Source: Vanrija pseudolonga
Taxonomy: Eukaryota > Basidiomycota > Tremellomycetes > Trichosporonales > Trichosporonaceae
DNA length: 64,000 nucleotides
Assembly: GCF_020906515.1 (NCBI RefSeq)
Contig: NC_085853.1
Span: 2,356,001-2,420,000, forward strand
Direction: 5' to 3'
In this document: piece by piece, positions 45,601 through 55,884 of the stretch
Layout: each line of letters begins with the position of its first letter
Position numbering within the stretch: the first letter of the stretch is position 1
Position numbers and translations under genes: made by a program
The notes under the pieces: model-generated
Seen by the model: the letters and a program-made list of their open reading frames with translations, nothing else
Database searches by the model: none
Told to the model about the DNA's origin: nothing

Positions 45601-47423
45601 CGGGTGGAGGAGGAGGACAAGAACAACAAGAACAACACGCGACAGCATTCGCGACAGACGCAAGTGCTCGCAGCCAGGCCGGAGCGCAGGCCACTAGCCA
45701 GGCAAGCGGCGCACCACCCCCGCCCGCCAGCCCGCCCACGCGGCACCTCGGCGCCGCGCCGAGCCCTCGACGTAGGCACGAATAGAGTTGTAGCCGATGG
45801 TGGGATGTACATGTACGGGTATCGTGGTGATCGGGGGGGTCGGAGGCGGGCCGGGGTGGGGGATGTGTGAGGTATGAGGAAAGAATGAGCGAAGATGGAC
45901 GAGGCTTGGCGGGTCGGGTTGCGGCTAGCGGAGCCGCTCGAGCTGCTCCACTACCACTAGCTCAACTAACTGCCGCTCGACAACAACACCTACGCGTCGA
46001 GCAGAGGACGCCGCAGAGCATACCGCGGACACACACAGACACCGGAGCGGCAGCAGCGACGACGCGCATGCATGCATGTCCTCCGAGCAGCAGCCGCGGA
46101 TGATGGCTGTGCGCGTGATGCAAGATGGCGACAGCATGGACTCCGCCACTCGCTCCGAGATATCGCTGGCCGCGGCTCCTTTTTTACAATTTAGTAATCA
46201 CCACCGTAAGTAAGTGGATGCGACACAATCGCCGCAGCGAAACGACGATCGATTGAGGGCACTCGTTTGCTTGGTCAGCAAGAGTGGCGTGATGGCGAGC
46301 ACGAGTGCATCACTGTGGCGGTGTCGGAGTGCTGTATTCCGCCTGTATGTCGAACACCGCTGCTCGCTGTATTGCTCAGCTGGCGGGCGTGTCCGTCAAC
46401 TAATTGTGCGACAAAGCGCGCTTCAATGAGCGCCGTGGTGCGAGGTCTCGGCGGCATGGCTCGCACTGGAGCTACTCGCCAAGCTCGCCGAGGACGACGA
46501 TTAGGGGGCTAGGCTATTCATGTCTGTGTGTGCTCGGCGACGTCTCGGCGACCAAACAAAACAATCACCACCTCGTGCTCACGCTGACGCGGCCTGAGTG
46601 TATCTTGTGTCTTGAAACGTTCTTGTTCGAGCTCTCATCTCGAATCAATCTCGCTCCGACAGTCTGACACAGGTACGGCAATGCATCGTTCGGTAGCGAG
46701 TCAAGCGAGCGGTTACGAGTCTGCCTCTGGGCTTGCCCGCCTTCCTCGCTCGCTGCCTGCCTCGCCTCGCCGCGGGCAAGACAGGGAAGTCGACAGGGTC
46801 TGACTGGACTCTTTGCCAGCCGTTGCCCTCTCCTCTCCTGCCTCGCCGCGCCTCGCCCACATCTCGCTCCGAACTTGCTTGCTTCCCACCCACTCGCCGC
46901 TCGGGATGTCGCTTCTGCCCTCGCGATAACAGCGCACATTTTACGCCCACTACATCCGCCCACCCGGCCTGCTGCTGTCGCTGCGCCTTGACGCGGACAT
47001 GGCCGTGGCAGTCGCGGGCCTCGACCTCCGCGCCGACGCGTAACCGTTACTCAGCCATTGATGAGTCCCTTGGGAATGTGAACCCGGAGTGAGATCGGGG
47101 GAGATGTAGAAGAGCGATATAAGACTACTGCTGCTGGGCCGAGCGAGCCGACTCACGCCTCATCATCTTCCGGAACCGAAGACCCTCGCCTCCCTACTCG
47201 ACGACCGACCCACTCAACAACCCCAAGACATATATACCGTCGGCTTCTTGACACCTCGACACGACAAGCCCCCACAAACCTGACCTCTTACAACAACTTA
47301 CCCACCATAACTGCCCCAACGCCCACCACCGAGCCAGTGCCGCCTCCCCCCGTCGCGCCCCGCACCCTCTCCTCAACCACAACCACTACCGCCTCCTCCG
47401 CGCCACTACCCACACCCCCAGCC
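45601..47423. other. Intergenic, no supported gene
   Basis: 1.8 kb with a TGCATGCA element at 46069 and the KLE-13 promoter at the right end. No coding evidence. Confidence 0.5.
47231..47236 (+). promoter_or_regulatory. TATA box of KLE-13
   Basis: TATATA, 193 bp before the ATG. Confidence 0.55.
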
Positions 47424-47957
47424 ATGCCGTGCAACCCCAACGCCACGATCGACGGCCTCGAGCGCGCAGTCGACATCCACTTCGCTCCGCCCCGCGCGCC
47501 CGCGCCCACCCCGGGCCTCTCCCTCGCGGCGCCCGACCCAGCCGAGATCCGCGTCGCTGCCGACGTGCTCAAGGCTTTCCGCACCCAGCTCGCAATGGAC
47601 GACTACAGCTACGTGCGCGAGGTGATTAGCAACTACGTCGCCGTCAAGAAGGCAAAGGGAAAGAGCCCCAAGGCGATCGCGCACAAGCTCGCCATCCTCG
47701 AGTCGCAGATCGAGCTCCTTCCCCACCGCAAGCTCGTGCGCGCGTTCGAGAGCGTCCGCGAGGAGAACGCATACCCCCGCAGCGTCATCCTCGACGAGCT
47801 CGTCGCCCGCGACTCGGCCAAGGCAGCCAAGCTCGCCGAGGCCCGCAGGAACTCGTCGTACGCGTCCTCGCAGAACTCGTACCCCTCGAGCTATGTCGTC
47901 TACCGCGACGACAGGTCAAGCGTCCACGTGCCCGAGTTTGAAGAGTTCAAGGATTGA
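47424..47957 (+). CDS. KLE-13, intronless KLE-family protein, no PPxY
   Basis: One exon, 177 residues, starting MPCNPNATIDGLERAVDI at the first ATG; open frame further upstream lacks an ATG. Block 1 is IRVAADVLKAFRTQLAMDD, block 2 YVREVISNYVAVKKAKGK with KLAILES, and block 3 KLVRAFESVREENAYPRS, all contiguous. The tail lacks Pro-rich motifs; it is Ala/Arg helical then Ser/Tyr rich (SSYASSQNSYPSSY) and ends acidic (PEFEEFKD). With KLE-7 it is one of two members without any intron. The two differ greatly in tail, so they are not recent copies of each other. Confidence 0.87.
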   Translation: MPCNPNATIDGLERAVDIHFAPPRAPAPTPGLSLAAPDPAEIRVAADVLKAFRTQLAMDDYSYVREVISNYVAVKKAKGKSPKAIAHKLAILESQIELLPHRKLVRAFESVREENAYPRSVILDELVARDSAKAAKLAEARRNSSYASSQNSYPSSYVVYRDDRSSVHVPEFEEFKD

Positions 47958-50056
47958 ACCAACCCGCCGCGCCAGACGCCGACAACGCCCACGCCCTGTG
48001 CATATGTCGAGACACCGACAACCGAACTGTTCTATACCGACCGCCGCTGCGCCGCTAGCAAGCCCAGACGCCGCCCCGCGCGAGCCGCCGACGCCGCCGC
48101 CGCGCCGCAAACCAAGCCCCTCGACCCGTTTCCAGTCCGCCCGACGACCACTCGCGCATACATGCGGGTATTTGTGAACTGGAGGCCCCCAGGGCCAGGC
48201 TGCAGCAGTAGATGCTGCAGCCCTGTAGTTTGAAATGTTACTCTGACTTTCAATGTGCAGCAGCAATGGGGAGGAGGAGATTAGATTGAGGTGGACGCTA
48301 ATGATGGTTGTAGGCACAGCGCTACTAACTAGGAACTGGTCGACCTTGTGCTGTGCCGCCTGGTTCCAACTACTGCCGGCGTCTGAGACACAGGGAGACA
48401 CGACTGCATGCACCAAGCGTGCACCACAAGCACGCTCGGCCCGGCTACTTCAACACCACACCCATTGTTCTGCGCACGCGTCGCGTCGGCAATGTGGATG
48501 TGTCCCCAGCCATTCGACCGACGGGCAAACCCAGCCAGCTGCCAGCCAACCGACCGCCAAGGCACTCGGAACGGGGCCTGCAGCGAGGGAGCGTACGCAT
48601 CTCCTCTATGCTGGACCAGCGGCCGCCGCGAGGCCTGTGCGCTCGGCGCGCCGAGGGGTGCATCGAGCGAGCCATGCGTTGCTGATCTGACAGCGATCAG
48701 CGAACGATGTGCAGTGCAGGCAGGGCTGGCAGGCCTCGCGCATGCACCGCTGTCTTGTCCGGGAAGATCGATCTCGATCTCGCCCACCCGCCTGCGTTCC
48801 GTTGGCGGCGCACAGTCGCCGTGGCGTGTTATGCACAATTGAGTGGGGTGAGCAGTGTGAGTCAGTCAGGTTGCCGCGCGCTCGCCTCGGGTACTTGTCA
48901 AGGGAGCCGTGTCAATTGCGCCAGTGGTCGTTTCGGACAATGACGGGGAGCAGTGGTGGGTGAGCGTGGGGGTGGCCGGCCGGGGTGCCGTGGGTGGGGT
49001 GGGTCTCCGCCGCCGCACAGCGTTTCAAGCGCTCATGCTCGCAAGGCCTCGTTTTACCCCGCATACGTAGGGGGCGGACGTTCGGCCATTGATGCGACGG
49101 CAGCAGCGAGAGCTGCGACGTGGGCTGTAGTTGCAGTAACAACTGCTTGCCTGCATACGGATGCGACGGCAGACTCGCTCACAGCCCAGTAATTTATTGT
49201 GACGCTGCTCGGCGACGAGACGACGCGGGCTTGCTGGCGGCCGGCTACCAGGGCAGGGCCAGCTGGCACAAGCTCGCGCCACCACAGCGCTGGGTGTTAT
49301 CGGTCGTCGGTCGAGGATTGTGGAGTTGAGGGAGCGAGGGGAGCAGAGGCGCGAGGCACGACTTTTGCTGGGCCGTGTAATGTCGCCATTCTGCTGACGC
49401 CATGGGCATAACCGCCCCGCGAGCGAGCCACGATCAATGCCGCAAGCCGCAAGCAGCCACTGTTGTCGAGACGAGGCGCGCCTCCCGAGGGCTGCTCACG
49501 GTTTTGTTATGATGCGCACACCCCGGCACGTCAACTTTTTTTTTTTTTTTGTCTAGCGGGGCCCGAGCTGTGCAAACTGAGTTTGCAGAGAGGAGCGAGG
49601 AGCGACGTACGGCATGCAGTAGCAATGTAGCGCCATGACGCACCCCCGAGACCAGCCGCTGGGAATGTATTATTGAATATTAGTCTTGTTGTCAAGTCGT
49701 AGCAGGTGGATACACGTTGTCCTCGCCCCCCCCTTCTTCGTTGTTGTCATGTCGAGGTAGCAAGCACCATAGCTCGCACGCATTGTCTCTTCGCCCACTC
49801 TCGCCCGCAGCTCCCCGTGACGACCGTCGACAAGAAGCATCAGCAACAGCACAGCAAGAGCGGCGCCTGCGTCGACGAGCCCCGGTCATCGTATCGCACC
49901 TCGGCCACCACCTGCACCCCGAGTAGTAGAAGTCAAGAAGCAACCTCGACGCCTATCATCGTGTCAACGACTACAACAGCTCCACTCGTCTCTCTCACAG
50001 CTAGCTCGACTTCACACTCGCTACACCTCACCACGCTCCCTTGACCCACCACAGCC
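47958..50056. other. Intergenic, no supported gene
   Basis: 2.1 kb with a TGCATGCA element at 48415 and a 15-bp T tract at 49536-49550. No coding signal beyond GC-driven open frames. Confidence 0.5.
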
Positions 50057-51003
50057 ATGACGACCGTCGCAGCCCGCGTCTCGTCGTTCCCAATGCACCG
50101 GCGCTCGAGCGCAGCCTCGGGCACCTCGACCAATGCCGCGACCGCCGTGGCCATGGTGAGTGGGCCACCAGCGGCAGCGAGCGCCCTCTGCACAACTCAC
50201 ACACACACGCAGTGCACGCCGTCCTCGTCGACCCTCTCCCTGTCCACCCTCGCGCGCCCGCCATCACCAGACTGCACGTCTCCGTCGCCGCCAAAGGGCT
50301 GGTTCGCAGAGTATCGCCAGCAACGCCGTGAATCCCGCGCGGGCGCCATCATCACCGCGGGGCCGACGCTCGTCAACTGCTCCTACGACGTGGTCGCCGT
50401 GCTCGAGACACAGCATGCCCTCGACGACTATGTGTAAGTGTCGCCGTGTGCGTGCGCGTGCGCGGGTCGCGGCCCATGCACAAAGCTCGCGCTTCGCCCC
50501 GCGCCTCGAGGCTGGGCGCCCCGCCCCACCGAGCCCAGCGCTGACCGTGGCACCCAGATTCGCGCAGCAGGTCGTGTCAGAGTATATCAACGTCAAGCTC
50601 GCGCGCAAAAAGTCGAAAGACTACATTCATTTCAAGCTGGGCACGCTTGAGCGGAGGGTGAGTGTGGCCAGCGAGCGAGCGAGCGAGCGAGCGCCAGCAT
50701 CCGTACTGACATCGGCAGCTCCCTCTTCAGGCCGCAGCATTCGTCGCAGCACGCGAAGAACACACACTCCGCACGTCGTACGTCCTGGCGCGGTACGCAC
50801 GCCAGCAAGAAGCGCGCCTCGCGGCCCGCGCACACGAGCTGCGCAAGCTCTGCACCCCCGCCCCGCCGTACGTGTCCGAGCCGCCAGCGTACGACGTTGC
50901 GCTGGACGCGCCGAGCGACGACGCCAGCCCGCCAGAGTACGTCAAGGTGGAGGAGGTGGGCGAGGGGTGTGGCGACGAGTTTGTGTGGGTCAAGATGGAG
51001 TAG
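50057..51003 (+). CDS. KLE-14, KLE-family protein with two PPxY motifs
   Basis: Exons 50057-50155, 50213-50433, 50558-50657 and 50731-51003 give 230 residues. The first intron is 57 nt and in frame, so retention would simply add 19 residues; its GTGAGT and CACGCAG signals favour removal. Block 1 (VNCSYDVVAVLETQHALDD) ends a long second exon. The 100-nt exon is FAQQVVSEYINVKLARKK with KLGTLER. Block 3 is AAAFVAAREEHTLRTS. The tail has PPAY and PPEY plus APPY, then an acidic aromatic end (DEFVWVKME). GAGC repeats fill part of intron 3. Function unknown. Confidence 0.87.
50671..50693. repeat. GAGC microsatellite within KLE-14 intron
   Basis: Five to six GAGC units start 13 bp after the donor of the intron between blocks 2 and 3, the same intron that carries GAGC runs in KLE-4. 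Confidence 0.8.
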
Positions 51004-52613
51004 GCGGGGCGAGTGCGAGCGCAGCGAGCACGAGCACGGCGTATACACGGCACAACGCGCGCTCGTACAAGGCGCTGCAAGTAGACGAAATGGCGTTGTG
51101 CCACAGCACCACGACACACGCCCCCACCACAACAACGACGCGTGGTACAGCATCCACCACGCAGACAACCAGACAGCATAGAACCGGCACACGCGTACCT
51201 ACCCGCGTACACGACACATGACACTACAACCACCGAGACACGACGACCGACACGCACGACCGACACTTTTTGTTTTCTAGGGACAATGGTTTTAGCGGTG
51301 GCTGGACCGACGCACACCATTGCAGCTACCAGCAGCATCATTGATAGATGGAGAAGACAGACACCGTTGTACATTGACTGTTGTGAGATGCGAGCTGCAA
51401 TACAGGCAACAATGAGTGGCAGCGCAGTTGCTGTGAGGGCAGTAGTCGGTCGTCCGAGGGAGTAAGTCGACACCGAGGTGCTTGCTCAGTGGCGATGAAC
51501 GGAGGGGGCTCGGAAGGAAGCGCAGATACGCCGAGTGATGCATCGTCCCGAGCCGAGGTTCACCGAGCACCTCGAGCAACTGCCACCAGGCCGTAACGTG
51601 GCAGTCGCCACTGGTCGAGACCGCCAAGCTCCTCTCGTGTCAGAGCTCGAGCGTCAGTGCCAAGCCCGAGACGTTTCAACGTGCCAAACGCGGCGGCCGT
51701 ATCACCCGGCGGAACGAGGAGGAGAACCGAGGCGATGAGGAGGTACGCTGTCGATCCGCTGCAAGAGTCCAGACGGCGCCAAGCGAGGCTGTGGCTGCGG
51801 GGTGGAAGCGAGCGAGCGAGAGTGAGCTGCATCTGCCTCGGGGCATGTATACTTGGGCCCACGGCGGTACAGCGGTGCACCACCTTGGATACCACGTTCT
51901 GGCCACGCACGCACGACGTCAGCCCACCGCCAAGTAGCTTGGCCGCCGATCTTCAGCTCCATTGCATTCCGACGCGTCGCGCAGGAGTGACTGTATGCAT
52001 GCTCCACCAGGCCGTTGTCGTGATGATGATGTATTATAGTGGAGCTGTCTTGTCGTCGCGTCAGGACAAGCATGTCATATCCGCTCCGTGGGGAATGTCA
52101 AGGTCAGCTTCAGGGGTGGCCGTAGAGTGGGGTAAAGTGGCACTTTGTGGCTTTGAGGCGTGGCACCGCAGCAAGAACGAGGCCCCAGATCAGTGACGAC
52201 GACGTAGCCGAAGGCCTCTGTCCCTTAGGTTCCCCAGCCGCCCGCTATCCCGGGAACGTGCTGTAAGCAGCCAAGGCAGTGAGCACGAAAGCGAAACCTG
52301 CGAAAACTCAGTCTCACGCAGCCGGCGGCATGCAGACTGCTCTGTCTTGGACGATACTTGGCACCGCTGCTTGGCATCTCTCTGTGCTCACCAACCCTCG
52401 TCCACTTACATAGCTATATAGATGTCGACGGAGGGGACGCCCCTACCCCAACCCCACATCTATCGCGCACACGCACAACAGTTGTACTTTTAGAACCACC
52501 GACGAAACGAGCACAACGACGACGACAGCGACGACGACACAGGCAGCGTCGACAAACGTTTAAACAGACCACCCAATTCAACACCCCTTTCCCCCAGCCC
52601 CCCACCCACCCCC
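51004..52613. other. Intergenic, no supported gene
   Basis: 1.6 kb. The right end holds the KLE-15 promoter; otherwise nothing recognised. Confidence 0.5.
52414..52421 (+). promoter_or_regulatory. TATA-like box of KLE-15
   Basis: CTATATAG, about 199 bp before the ATG. Confidence 0.45.
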
Positions 52614-53413
52614 ATGGCACCGACCCCCCGCGACCCGCCCCAGATCGCGCGCCGCGCCATCGAGCCGTCGACCGTCAAGGAGAGCAAGGATGTCATTGGG
52701 GCCATCAGCACGCAGAAGGCGCGCCGGAATCCAGAGTGAGTGGGTGACCGCGGGCTCGGAGTGGGCGGGAGGCAGGCTGGCGACGGCGTCGGCGTCGGCG
52801 TCGGCGTTGGCAAGCGAAGCTCGGGCATGCCTCGGCGTCATGCGCTCCTCGCCACTCCGCTGCGCACCGCTGCCTCGGCGTACCTCCCCCAGCCGCACCT
52901 GAGCCCCGACCGAACACCACTCACACACCCCAGGTACGCCCGCTCCATTGTCTCCGCATACGTCGAGCTCAAGCGCGCCAAGGGCCGCTCGGCGCGCAAG
53001 ATCGACACCAAACTGCTCATCATCGAGTCGCAGGTGAGTGTGCCGGCGTTGGCAGGAGGGGCAGGAGGGGCAGTGCAGCCGCGAAACCCCGGTACAAGTC
53101 CGGTCGTCGGGTTAAGCAGACGTCACCGGCTTTGGCCGTCCACTAGCACCCAGCTGCGCCGTCCAGCCTCCCTCCAACTAGTTGCGCTTGCACACCCGCT
53201 AACATGCCCCAGATGCCCTGTGCATCCCTCGCAGACGTCTTCATCTCCGTGAGGGAAGACTACAACCTCCCGCCGTCCGAAGTGATCGAGTACCTCGAGC
53301 AGAGGAGACAGGAGCGCGAGAACAAGTACTGGGAGGTACATGGCCCGCCGCCCATGTACGGCGACGGCGACGAGCCGCCCAGCTACGGTGTCGCGGCCGT
53401 CGCCGACGCCTAG
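52614..53413 (+). CDS. KLE-15, KLE-family protein with two PPxY motifs
   Basis: Exons 52614-52735, 52934-53033 and 53213-53413 encode 140 residues. The leader plus block 1 is a single exon (MAPTPRDPPQIARRA, then VKESKDVIGAISTQKARRNP). The 100-nt exon reads YARSIVSAYVELKRAKGR with KLLIIES. Block 3 is MPCASLADVFISVREDYNLP. The tail is compact: a charged helix (EYLEQRRQERENKYW), then PPMY and PPSY seven residues apart, then VAAVADA. It is a good minimal example of the PY-bearing type. Both introns are nearly 200 nt, longer than usual here. Confidence 0.89.
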
Positions 53414-54207
53414 CCAGCCGAGCCATGTGCTACATACATGACGGGACGATCACTAGTGCCCCTGCCCCGCAGTGGCACCGCCGCCCGCCGCCGCTGCCGG
53501 TACAAGCGCCGGCTGGCTCGGAGGAGTACGACATGGACGGATTTAGAACAGCTGCAGACTACAGCGACTAGAGTTGGCCGAGCGGCCGCCGACAAGCAGA
53601 GAGAGAGGATCAGAAGACACAAGCAAGCAAGCAAGCACGCACTGTACAATATCAATGCATGGGACTAGAGTACTAGGCGGGGCGTCTCGGGTGATGCAGG
53701 CGGAGACGGGCGGGGGAAGCGCACCCTTCTTGGCGCCGAGGCGCGCCGAGGCGGCGGGTTGCGCTGGGTTGCTGCGGCGCGGGGCAGCTAGCTAGCTGGG
53801 CATTACCCTGCCGATGTGATGTTGGCCCCGTAGAGCTGCGGCGAGCCCAGCGCGCGTTCTTGGCATACGACTTGGCCGAGACGGTCGGTAGTCGGTGATT
53901 CCGCGTCGCGTCGGGGACGAACGACTGCTCGGTCGGCTCCCTTCGGCGCGCGCATGTTGTCAGTTTGCACGGCGGGGGTGAGGCTGCATAGCGCTCAGTC
54001 CCCAGCCCAGTGAGCGTGCGCGCGCCGAGGTGCGCCGAGAGAAATGGGGTGGGGAGAGCGACGCGACGTCCGGGCCGGTGTTCCGAGCCTCTGCCTGCCC
54101 ACCACGGCCAAAGCCATCCCATGTCCATAGTCCCAGAACGTACAACCCTGTACAACGCGTGTATCATGCCCCACAGCCCATGGAAACCACCGTGCTCGGC
54201 TCACAGC
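53414..54207. other. Convergent intergenic region
   Basis: 3' flanks of KLE-15 and KLE-16; a minus-strand open frame of 164 codons has no motifs. Confidence 0.5.
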
Positions 54208-54934
54208 TCACGGAGCGTACGCGGGCGCGCCCACCCCCTCGACATACTCTGGCGGGCTGCTCTCATGGTCGTACGCTGGCGGCGGGACCACGCGCCCCCG
54301 ATGCGCATAGTGGTACGGGTTATCCGCGTCGTAACCCGGCGTCTGGGGCCCGAGGATCATGCACAGCGGCAGGTCGAATGCGAGCCGCACGGCCGCAAAG
54401 TCGGGCGCGTACGCTGGGTACTGTTGGCGTACAGGCGTGGGACATGGCGACGTGGGCAGGCAGACAGAGAAGGGGGTATCGTTAGCTCCGGCGCGGAGAT
54501 GCAGATTGTGCCAGCTCACCTGGCGCTCGAGCGAGAGCAGCTTCGCGTTCACTTTCACCCTTGGCCTGCCGCGCGCGAGCTTGGCGCCCGCGTAGGCCTG
54601 CAGCACGGCGCGCGCGTATCTGGGGGAGCGGGTGAGCCGTGGTCTTCGTCGCTGTCGCTGTCGCCGCGGCGTCGGCGTCGGCGTGACGACGCCGGCTGGC
54701 GGCCTCGCCCCCACTCACTCTGGCTCGGCGCGCGCGCGGACCGTCTCGAGCAGCGCCATGGCGTCCGGCGCGGCGCGTACCCTCCCAATCCCGAGCGGCT
54801 GGGTGCGCGTGAGCAATGTGTCTCTCTCTCGCCCGACTCACACTAGACAGCCGCATACAGCGCGAGGTCCAGCTCGAGCCGGCGCTACTAGAGGCGACAC
54901 TGCTCGCGCTCGAGTGTCTCCGCGGTGTCGACAT
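54208..54934 (-). CDS. KLE-16, KLE-family protein with two PPxY motifs
   Basis: Exons 54842-54934, 54719-54798, 54520-54619 and 54208-54420 encode 161 residues. The leader is Ser rich (MSTPRRHSSASSVASSSA). The 80-nt exon is block 1 in variant form (VRAAPDAMALLETVRARAEP). The 100-nt exon is YARAVLQAYAGAKLARGRP with KLLSLER. Block 3 is YPAYAPDFAAVRLAFDLPL followed by CMILGP. The tail shares YHYAHRGRVVPPPAYD with KLE-17, then has PPEY and ends APAYAP. It is the closest relative of KLE-17, clearly a recent tandem copy, although the leaders differ completely. Function unknown. Confidence 0.9.
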
Positions 54935-55322
54935 GGTGCACGAGGCGCAGTGTACAACGCCAACGCCAATGCAGCATACATGAGCGAGGTATGCACGCAG
55001 CAGCAGACGTGCGTGTCCGCCGTGTCCCCCGACAATGCGGATTCCCACCTGCCTGCCTGACTGCCCCCCGATATTATTCACATCTGGGGCCGACAGTGCC
55101 GAAGCTCGATCGAAGTGCCACCCCCACTCTCGACCCCACCGTGGCGACACCCACCCCACCCGGCGCGGCGCCGAGGTCGCCTGCGCCTATATGCGCGCTG
55201 CGTGCGGTCTACGCGCCGTGCGCGTCGTGCTCTCCTCTCCCCGCCTCCAATGTCCGTTTGCATTGTCCGTGTATTATGAAACAGCGTACAGTCATACAAC
55301 AACAGCCTCGCTACGCGCAGTC
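54935..55322. other. Spacer between KLE-16 and KLE-17
   Basis: Should hold the KLE-16 promoter. Nothing else seen. Confidence 0.5.
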
Positions 55323-55884
55323 TCACTCGGCGTACCCCGGAGGAGCTCCGTCGCCCCCGCCCCCGCCCTCGTCGTAAGCAGGCGGCGGCACCACCCTCCC
55401 CCGATGGGCATAATGGTACGGCCACTCGGCGCTGTACCCCGGCGTCGCCGGCCCGAGGATCATGCACAGCGGCAGGTCGAGCGCGAGGCGTACCGCCGCA
55501 AAGTCTGGCGCGTAGGCCGGGTACTGGTCGCGGTGTCAGCCAGCCGGCTCGGGGTCGGTGCGTGCACGCTACACACCTGCCGCTCGAGGGTGAGGAGCTT
55601 GGCGTTCACTTTGGCTGCTGGCCGCCCGCGGGCGAGCTTGGAGCCCGCGTACGCGGAGAGCACGGCGCGGGTGTACCTAAACACAGGCGTCAGACGGGCG
55701 TTTGGGCAAGGACAAAGCACGCTCACTCCGGCTCGACTCTCGCACGCTCGCTCTCGAGCAGCGCCATCGCGGCCGGCGCGGCGCGCACGTCGCCCACGCC
55801 CGCCGACTTGGCGTGCTGCACCCACGCGCAGGGCACGACGGGCACGCTGTCAGCGTTAGAGGGACGGTGCGCGGGGCACGACAT
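55323..55884 (-). CDS. KLE-17, KLE-family protein with two PPxY motifs
   Basis: Exons 55727-55884, 55577-55676 and 55323-55523 encode 152 residues. The leader and block 1 share one exon (MSCPAHRPSNADSVP, then VRAAPAAMALLESERARVEP), so the intron that precedes block 1 in KLE-16 is missing or was never gained. The 100-nt exon is YTRAVLSAYAGSKLARGRP with KLLTLER; its donor is the weaker GTGTGT. Block 3 is YPAYAPDFAAVRLALDLPL with CMILGP. The tail matches KLE-16 up to PPPAYD, then a glycine run leads to PPGY and the end. It is the last family member seen before the right-hand region. Confidence 0.9.

Noticed and set aside
1-55884. KLE family as a mobile element
   Set aside because: Copies differ in leaders, tails, strand and flanks, and show no terminal repeats or target duplications; gene duplication explains the array better.
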